From assembly GCA_028279185.1 (NCBI GenBank), contig JANQSS010000205.1, forward strand, positions 1 to 64,000: 64,000 nt of DNA, given 5' to 3'. Source of the DNA: Saprospiraceae bacterium (GTDB lineage: Bacteria; Bacteroidota; Bacteroidia; Chitinophagales; Saprospiraceae). Of the stretch, positions 59,390-64,000 are shown one piece after another (within the stretch, counting starts at the first letter, position 1; the number at the start of each line of letters is the position of its first letter). The notes under the pieces were generated by a model that was given only the letters and a program-made list of their open reading frames with translations, did not search any database and was not told where the DNA came from. The translations under genes were made by a program, and so were the position numbers.

Positions 59390-60742
59390 TTAATTGGATA
59401 ATTCAATTTGCTGCATATGGTTTTCATAAACAGCCGGATGCAAGTAGCTTCCCTTATTTTCTTCTTCTTTTTCAACTTCAACCTGAACGCGATTTGCCTC
59501 TGCATATGGATCTTTTCTAACACCCGTTACCTGCCAGGAAACCTTTACATTGGGCTCGGATGTTTGTATGATGAATGTGTTTTCTTGAATTTCCTCTTTG
59601 ATTATTGCTTGTGCAAACGTTCCGATCACTGTTAGCTGATAACGAAATTCCCGATTTAATGCATCAAAGTATGCAGGTAGCACCACGGTCGCCAGGCCTA
59701 CTTCGTCCGTAATTATATTTCCGTTGTAAATGTTCATCATGTCAGGACTTTCGACAAAGGAATGGTAGAGGTATTTATTTTTAGGGTCGAGCGGGTGATC
59801 GATTTTAAATGTGCCGCTGCCTTTGCTTAAGTTGCCTAACACACTTAAACCTAATTCAACGACGGCATCACCATTTTCATAAACTGTGAATGCGCGATTT
59901 CCGCTGTTGTCTTCGACCTCGAATTTTTTAAAACTGGCATTTAGGCCATTCAATCGAACAATAACGTCTTTATCAGCAATGATTCGACCTACTCCTTCCA
60001 ACCCAATATCATGCTTGGCATCGTCACCGTGGGCCACGTATAAGGAAGGGACTGCAGATGAACTGCTATTCGTAAATCGTCCGGCATTCGCACCGGATCC
60101 TGTGACATAGACACCGTGTATTCCTGAATTATTTGACCATACACCATAATTAGATTGGTTCCGTGCGTAGACGCCATAATTTCCGTTATTTATTTCCACC
60201 CCATCATCACTCGCATTTTCGATATGCAATCCATCGATTCCGGCATTGATGACGCGAACACCGTGAAATCCCGGACTGAAAATATCGACACCATATTCAC
60301 TGATGCCACTCATATTAATCCCGGTCTTTGCCGTGTGCATATCCATAGCATTCTCTGTTACATTATATACGGATATTCCGTGCCCCGCCGTCGTGTGAAT
60401 TTGTAGGCCATCTACGCCCGATCGGTTTATAATAGTTCCGTAACTGCCCGAGTCCTCAATATATACACCAGCCCCGCTTGGGTTTTCGACTACCAGACCG
60501 GTATTCATGGCGTCCTTTGTATAGAATGAAAAACTATCTGAACTATCAATACGGATACCCATAAATCCAGGTCGATCTATAAATATGCCATTTCCCCCGG
60601 ATTTATGGATATGAAGACCTAGTAATCCAGCTTCATCAACAAAAATACCATCATCGCTTGGAGACCCCTCAACCATCAATTGTTGCCCGTGTATAACTAT
60701 TGCACTAAAAAAAGCCATGAGCATTGGGAATAGTTTGAACAT
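59390..60742 (-). CDS. exported beta-helix repeat protein
   Basis: This is a 450-aa protein with a signal peptide (MFKLFPMLMAFFSAIVIHGQ). Residues about 30-225 are tandem repeats of 18-20 residues built on G-(I/V/L)-x-(I/V)-x3-(S/G)-x2-G (for example GLHIHKSGGNGIFIDRPG, GVRVINAGIDGLHIENAS, GVYARNQSNYGVWSNNSG), which fits a right-handed beta-helix or trimeric fibre. A globular C-terminal domain (about 300-430) has FKIDHPLDPKNKYLYHSFVE, a phrase seen in other Bacteroidota fibre-like proteins. A surface or appendage role is likely; no T9SS domain is clear. Confidence 0.72.
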   Translation of the reverse strand: MFKLFPMLMAFFSAIVIHGQQLMVEGSPSDDGIFVDEAGLLGLHIHKSGGNGIFIDRPGFMGIRIDSSDSFSFYTKDAMNTGLVVENPSGAGVYIEDSGSYGTIINRSGVDGLQIHTTAGHGISVYNVTENAMDMHTAKTGINMSGISEYGVDIFSPGFHGVRVINAGIDGLHIENASDDGVEINNGNYGVYARNQSNYGVWSNNSGIHGVYVTGSGANAGRFTNSSSSAVPSLYVAHGDDAKHDIGLEGVGRIIADKDVIVRLNGLNASFKKFEVEDNSGNRAFTVYENGDAVVELGLSVLGNLSKGSGTFKIDHPLDPKNKYLYHSFVESPDMMNIYNGNIITDEVGLATVVLPAYFDALNREFRYQLTVIGTFAQAIIKEEIQENTFIIQTSEPNVKVSWQVTGVRKDPYAEANRVQVEVEKEEENKGSYLHPAVYENHMQQIELSN

Positions 60743-60916
60743 TGTACGTTAATTTTTCATTGAATTTCCAACCATTCCTGCAGTAAATTAACAGGAAATG
60801 AGCAACCGGTGGGGACTATTGAGCCTGTGAGTCAATTGACTTAGAATCGCTGGCGTTAACTGTATATAAAATTTGGCCATGACTCAGCACTAGCATAATT
60901 AGTATAAATTCGTACC

Positions 60917-61735
60917 ATGAATTCGATAAAAAGGATACATATTAAAAAAATATCGAGAAGTGCAACACTCGATAAAACAGACGTATTGGCCGTTGAAGAC
61001 CCTCTTGAAATCCAAACGATCCATACAAATTATAATGACGGTAGCCCAAAGTCTCTTTCCATTACGATGCGCACACCGGGTCATGATGTTGACCTAAGTA
61101 TTGGATTTTTATTTACAGAGGGCATTATAAATGCAATGTCTGACGTGGCATCAGCCATGCAGGTAAGTCCAAATCACGTATGGATTACCCTTGATGAAAA
61201 GGTCGTGCTGGAAGAAGCTTCGCTCGAGCGCAATTTTTATACGACGTCCAGCTGTGGCGTTTGTGGAAAAGCATCCATAGATGCCATCCGTACAAATTCG
61301 AATTACAATATAGCGGATAATGCATTTCAAATAGAATCCGATAATTTGTTTCGGTTACAGGAAGCGCTATTGAATAGGCAATCTGTTTTTAATGAGACGG
61401 GCGGTATTCATGCCGCGGCCTTATTTAATAAAAACGGCGAATTATTATGTATTCGCGAAGATGTCGGACGACACAATGCGCTGGATAAATTGATTGGACA
61501 CGCCCTGCAAGAAAATATACTGCCACTATCAGCACATGTTTTACTATTAAGCGGTCGTGCCAGCTTTGAATTAATTCAAAAGGCGGGCATGGCAGGCCTT
61601 CCCATTGTTGTTGCCGTAGGGGCACCCTCAAGTCTAGCTGTTGAACTTGCAGAAGAGCTAGGTATAACATTAATAGGATTTTTGAAATCCGACGGGTTTA
61701 ATGTATATACGCATGAATCGAGATTAATGGAATAA
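60917..61735 (+). CDS. fdhD: FdhD formate dehydrogenase accessory sulfurtransferase
   Basis: This is a 272-aa FdhD. Family motifs are EDPLEIQ, GFLFTEGII and the paired cysteines in TSSCGVCGKAS, which take sulfur from a desulfurase and pass it to molybdenum cofactor. The late motifs are REDVGRHNALDKLIG and SGRASFELIQKAGMAG. No formate dehydrogenase is in the window, so the target enzyme is elsewhere. Because both XdhC copies already serve the local hydroxylases, a link to them is not needed. Confidence 0.93.
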   Translation: MNSIKRIHIKKISRSATLDKTDVLAVEDPLEIQTIHTNYNDGSPKSLSITMRTPGHDVDLSIGFLFTEGIINAMSDVASAMQVSPNHVWITLDEKVVLEEASLERNFYTTSSCGVCGKASIDAIRTNSNYNIADNAFQIESDNLFRLQEALLNRQSVFNETGGIHAAALFNKNGELLCIREDVGRHNALDKLIGHALQENILPLSAHVLLLSGRASFELIQKAGMAGLPIVVAVGAPSSLAVELAEELGITLIGFLKSDGFNVYTHESRLME

Positions 61736-61834
61736 ATTTGAATAGAGATATTAAGGTACAGTATCTTTTTTTGAAAAATCTCAATTAAGAATTGATTTGT
61801 TGCATCAAAATTTATTTTAAGCGGTTATGCTGTA

Positions 61835-62776
61835 TTGGAATCAACTATGAATAAAGAAGATAACAAATTTGAAATTTTGAAGTCCCTTTTTCAGGAGGAG
61901 GTTTTGAATCCTATTATTAAGACAAATCATCTTAACTCAAGATTCTTAGGTAATGCGGAAAATAGGAACTACACATCATTATCCCTTTGTTCTTGCAACA
62001 AGCATTATAAGGAAAGTGACTATTACATTGATCAAGAGAATACATTCATTCATTTTTCATCTATAAAGAAAGCACAGTCAATACTCGAACATGGTGAAAT
62101 ACGACTTTACCACCTGTCCCATCAAAACGACAATCGAGAATATAGGTTCGCGGCTGAAATATTAGGTGAAAATCCGAGGGCATGCGATAAATTAAGAAGA
62201 GGTATGTATAGTTTATCAATGTGTAAAACAGAAATTGAAAACGACTTGACACTTTGGAGGTTATACGCGGATAACACCAAAGGAATAGGATTTATATTTA
62301 GAATAACGAATAATCCAATTTTTTGGATGCACTATCATTTAAGTAAAATATATTATGGCGAAATTGACAAACTAAATATTTATAAAAAAAGTAAAACAGA
62401 TTTCGAGAAAAAATACAAATTTAGGTTCAATCTCGGACTGCATAGATTTTTAGGATTTCATAAATCTGATGATTTTAGTGTAGAAAAAGAAGTCCGCTTA
62501 ATATACATTCACGAAGAAACAACAAATCCATTTTCTTTTTTCCCCACATTAGTCGATACAAACAATTTGCCAGAATATGTATCAATCAAACTAAACAACA
62601 ACCTTTACTCTCCGAAAACTAAAATATGTGAATTAAGGAAACCTATAATAGAAATTAAGGAAATTGTCTTAGGACCTAATTTTAAAAACGAAGCAATAGT
62701 TGAATTGATTCAAGAAAAATATCAAAATGTTTCTATCAGAAAATCAAAATTTGAAGGATCCTATAAAGTCAAATAG
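61835..62776 (+). CDS. DUF2971 protein
   Basis: This is a 313-aa cytoplasmic protein. The DUF2971 core has FIHFSSIKKAQSILEHGEIRL (split: FIHFSSIKKAQS, ILEHGEIRL), HLSHQNDNREYRF, YSLSMCKTEIENDLTLWRLY and ADNTKGIGFIF. The family's function is unknown, but it is common in accessory regions and near defence genes. The gene is visibly more AT-rich than its neighbours (many AAA, ATA and AAT codons) and stands alone, which hints at transfer. The 265 bp after it hold only a weak hairpin (GGTGAA/TTCACC near 62995-63020). Confidence 0.7.
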   Translation: MESTMNKEDNKFEILKSLFQEEVLNPIIKTNHLNSRFLGNAENRNYTSLSLCSCNKHYKESDYYIDQENTFIHFSSIKKAQSILEHGEIRLYHLSHQNDNREYRFAAEILGENPRACDKLRRGMYSLSMCKTEIENDLTLWRLYADNTKGIGFIFRITNNPIFWMHYHLSKIYYGEIDKLNIYKKSKTDFEKKYKFRFNLGLHRFLGFHKSDDFSVEKEVRLIYIHEETTNPFSFFPTLVDTNNLPEYVSIKLNNNLYSPKTKICELRKPIIEIKEIVLGPNFKNEAIVELIQEKYQNVSIRKSKFEGSYKVK

Positions 62777-63041
62777 AAACTGTCTATTACACTGTTCAGT
62801 TCGTCGTGCTTGTTTCGCATCGCACACTGACTTCTGCTTGATCGCTTCGCAAAGATATACTTTTAATTTCCTATTAAATATGAACGAAGCCTCCCTATAA
62901 ACTATAAAAAAAATTACAACTCCAACACTTTCATTGAATTGTCGTATAAATTCAGTCGTGTAACGGCAACAGAATCAGGTATTCAATAAAGGTAGGTGAA
63001 CACCCTTTCAGCATTCACCCTTATCTATGATCATCAGAACG

Positions 63042-63509
63042 TTAATTATACGTTTTGCTAAGTTTTTCCCAGTTTTCATTAGCTGTGCGCACCAGACCAT
63101 TATGATCATCTGCATCTAACCAAAGCTGTTTTGCATCGAGCTCTAAATTATTGAGATATAAAAAGTACTTTCCGTCTTTTGTGATGAACTTGCTTGGATC
63201 AGGTCGAAATTTTGCCCCGGCATAGATTCCAAATGCACAAAATCCGCCGTACTGAGGTAGGTATTTATTGGGGTTTTGGTTGAACAGTGCCTTTTGCTCT
63301 TCTGAGGTAAAATAGTAGATGACGCCTTCGTATTCAGATTTAAACGCCTTAATGCCTTTTTGAGCCAAGCCAAGATCGGCGTACGAAACGGGACTGTAGC
63401 CTTGTAAAGCAATGTTGCTGTTGTCAATATTGTTTGCTTTGTTGTCTTGTGCAATCATATCGATTGATAAAAAGAGCATTAACGCTCCTAAAATTATTAA
63501 CTGTTTCAT
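63042..63509 (-). CDS. exported YHS-domain protein
   Basis: This is a 155-aa protein with a signal peptide (MKQLIILGALMLFLSIDMIAQ). A YHS-like domain follows: LQGYSPVSYADLGLAQKG, GVIYYFTSEEQKALFNQNPN and KYLPQYGGFCAFGI. YHS domains are small metal-binding modules, and exported versions in Bacteroidota often accompany copper or redox proteins. It is 28 bp after the SnoaL-like gene, in the same transcript. Confidence 0.83.
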   Translation of the reverse strand: MKQLIILGALMLFLSIDMIAQDNKANNIDNSNIALQGYSPVSYADLGLAQKGIKAFKSEYEGVIYYFTSEEQKALFNQNPNKYLPQYGGFCAFGIYAGAKFRPDPSKFITKDGKYFLYLNNLELDAKQLWLDADDHNGLVRTANENWEKLSKTYN

Positions 63510-63537
63510 ACTTTATTGGTTTTGATTTGAACTACTA

Positions 63538-63888
63538 TTATGCCTGGAAATATTCTTCTGCAACTACTTCGCCAGTTTCACTCCATTTTCGTCGAATAAT
63601 TTCGTGCCAATGGATATTGCTGCCATCCTTCATATCAAAATCGAAGGTGAATTCAGATGCGGAAAGGTTGTTGTCGGCAATAGTGTGGTGATGTTTAATT
63701 TGATTTACTTTCGCAATCGCACTTACAAAACCTTCCATTTTTTCAACCATCTGTGATTTACCGGACGTTGTGACACTGTTGTAGTCGGAAGTTTCTGCGC
63801 TGTCAGAAAAGTACGTTTTTACGGCATCTACTATAGCACCTTGAGCGACTAATGCATCCATTTCTTGAACTTGATTTTTAATATTCAT
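63538..63888 (-). CDS. SnoaL-like / NTF2-fold protein
   Basis: This is a 116-aa cone-shaped alpha+beta fold protein. It has the usual opening helix (MDALVAQGAIVDAVKTYFS), a central VEKMEGFVSAIAKVNQIKHH and late strands FDFDMKDGSNIHWHEIIRR and WSETGEVVAEEYF. The fold serves as isomerase, hydrolase or binding protein, so no reaction can be named. It is first in a transcript with the YHS gene. Confidence 0.78.
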   Translation of the reverse strand: MNIKNQVQEMDALVAQGAIVDAVKTYFSDSAETSDYNSVTTSGKSQMVEKMEGFVSAIAKVNQIKHHHTIADNNLSASEFTFDFDMKDGSNIHWHEIIRRKWSETGEVVAEEYFQA

Positions 63889-63936
63889 TTTACATGTATT
63901 TTTTGATTAATAAATTATTTACGATGCAAATATGAA

Positions 63937-63955
63937 TCGACAAAGAATATGTCGA
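63937..63955. promoter_or_regulatory. operator-like dyad upstream of the SnoaL/YHS pair
   Basis: TCGACA and TGTCGA form a 6-bp inverted repeat with a 7-base spacer, about 49 bp before the SnoaL-like start codon. A -7-like CATATTTG (minus strand) lies just downstream. It is a candidate only, as there is no second copy in the window. Confidence 0.25.
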
Positions 63956-64000
63956 GCTACAAAAAAATACCAATCTGTTGTACTTTTTGAAAATTTTGCC

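Noticed and set aside
1..64000. CRISPR array near the TPR-CHAT/sigma genes
   Set aside because: Checked because of the similarity to type III-E loci. No regularly spaced direct repeats and no Cas-like proteins are present.
1..64000. tRNA, rRNA or prophage genes
   Set aside because: No cloverleaf, ribosomal or phage structural sequences were recognised; the tail-fibre-like phrases are common in Bacteroidota surface proteins.

Overview
The window reads as a chromosomal segment of a Bacteroidota bacterium, probably close to the Saprospiria. Four proteins end in type IX secretion (T9SS) sorting domains. There are LytS/LytTR two-component pairs, an AraC regulator fused to a 7-TM/TPR sensor, two exported TPR-CHAT proteins and an AT-leaning base composition. 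At least one promoter fits the Bacteroidota consensus TTTG-N19-TAnnTTTG exactly. I see no rRNA, tRNA, CRISPR array or intact insertion sequence.

Region 1 (1-17.6 kb) is a purine catabolism and molybdenum hydroxylase island. XdhC and a MocA-type cytidylyltransferase precede an isoquinoline-oxidoreductase-like pair (IorA/IorB). An AspT/YidE-type transporter and a GNAT enzyme follow. A minus-strand operon holds urate hydroxylase PuuD, allantoinase, allantoicase and a fused OHCU decarboxylase/HIU hydrolase. The divergent plus-strand set holds a second XdhC, a SWIM mini-protein, guanine deaminase and xanthine dehydrogenase XdhA/XdhB. Together these take guanine or xanthine to urate, allantoin, allantoate, and ureidoglycolate plus urea. 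FdhD, another molybdenum cofactor gene, sits far away near 61 kb.

Region 2 (17.6-30.3 kb) is mixed: an SRPBCC protein, a DUF6624 protein, a first exported TPR-CHAT protein with an exported partner, a secreted M4 metalloprotease and a haem-motif lipoprotein. It ends with a small MarR regulon (MarR with a C-terminal four-cysteine module, an exported DUF2024 protein, and a CxxC thioredoxin-fold protein). The same 13-bp dyad, TTAGGAATCCTAA or a close variant, lies upstream of all three genes.

Region 3 (30.3-37.7 kb) is the most interesting part. An overlapping operon encodes an ECF sigma factor, an anti-sigma-like membrane protein with a TPR tail, and an exported, membrane-anchored TPR-CHAT protease. 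It is flanked by a DNRLRE lipoprotein and a T9SS protein whose upstream regions share TTGGGTACC-N15-ACACATCA. I infer a self-contained signalling circuit in which a CHAT peptidase releases the sigma factor, similar in logic to RpoE/Csx30 in type III-E CRISPR loci but without the CRISPR part.

Region 4 (37.9-64 kb) holds a transposase-derived gene lacking the HUH motif, a TfoX-N protein, an AraC/7-TM regulator, an FG-GAP/ASPIC T9SS protein, a prolyl-tRNA editing protein that seems to lack a normal start codon, and two LytS/LytTR systems. These bracket a four-gene operon of large exported proteins (48.3-55.3 kb). FdhD, a DUF2971 protein, and a YHS and a SnoaL-like protein close the window.
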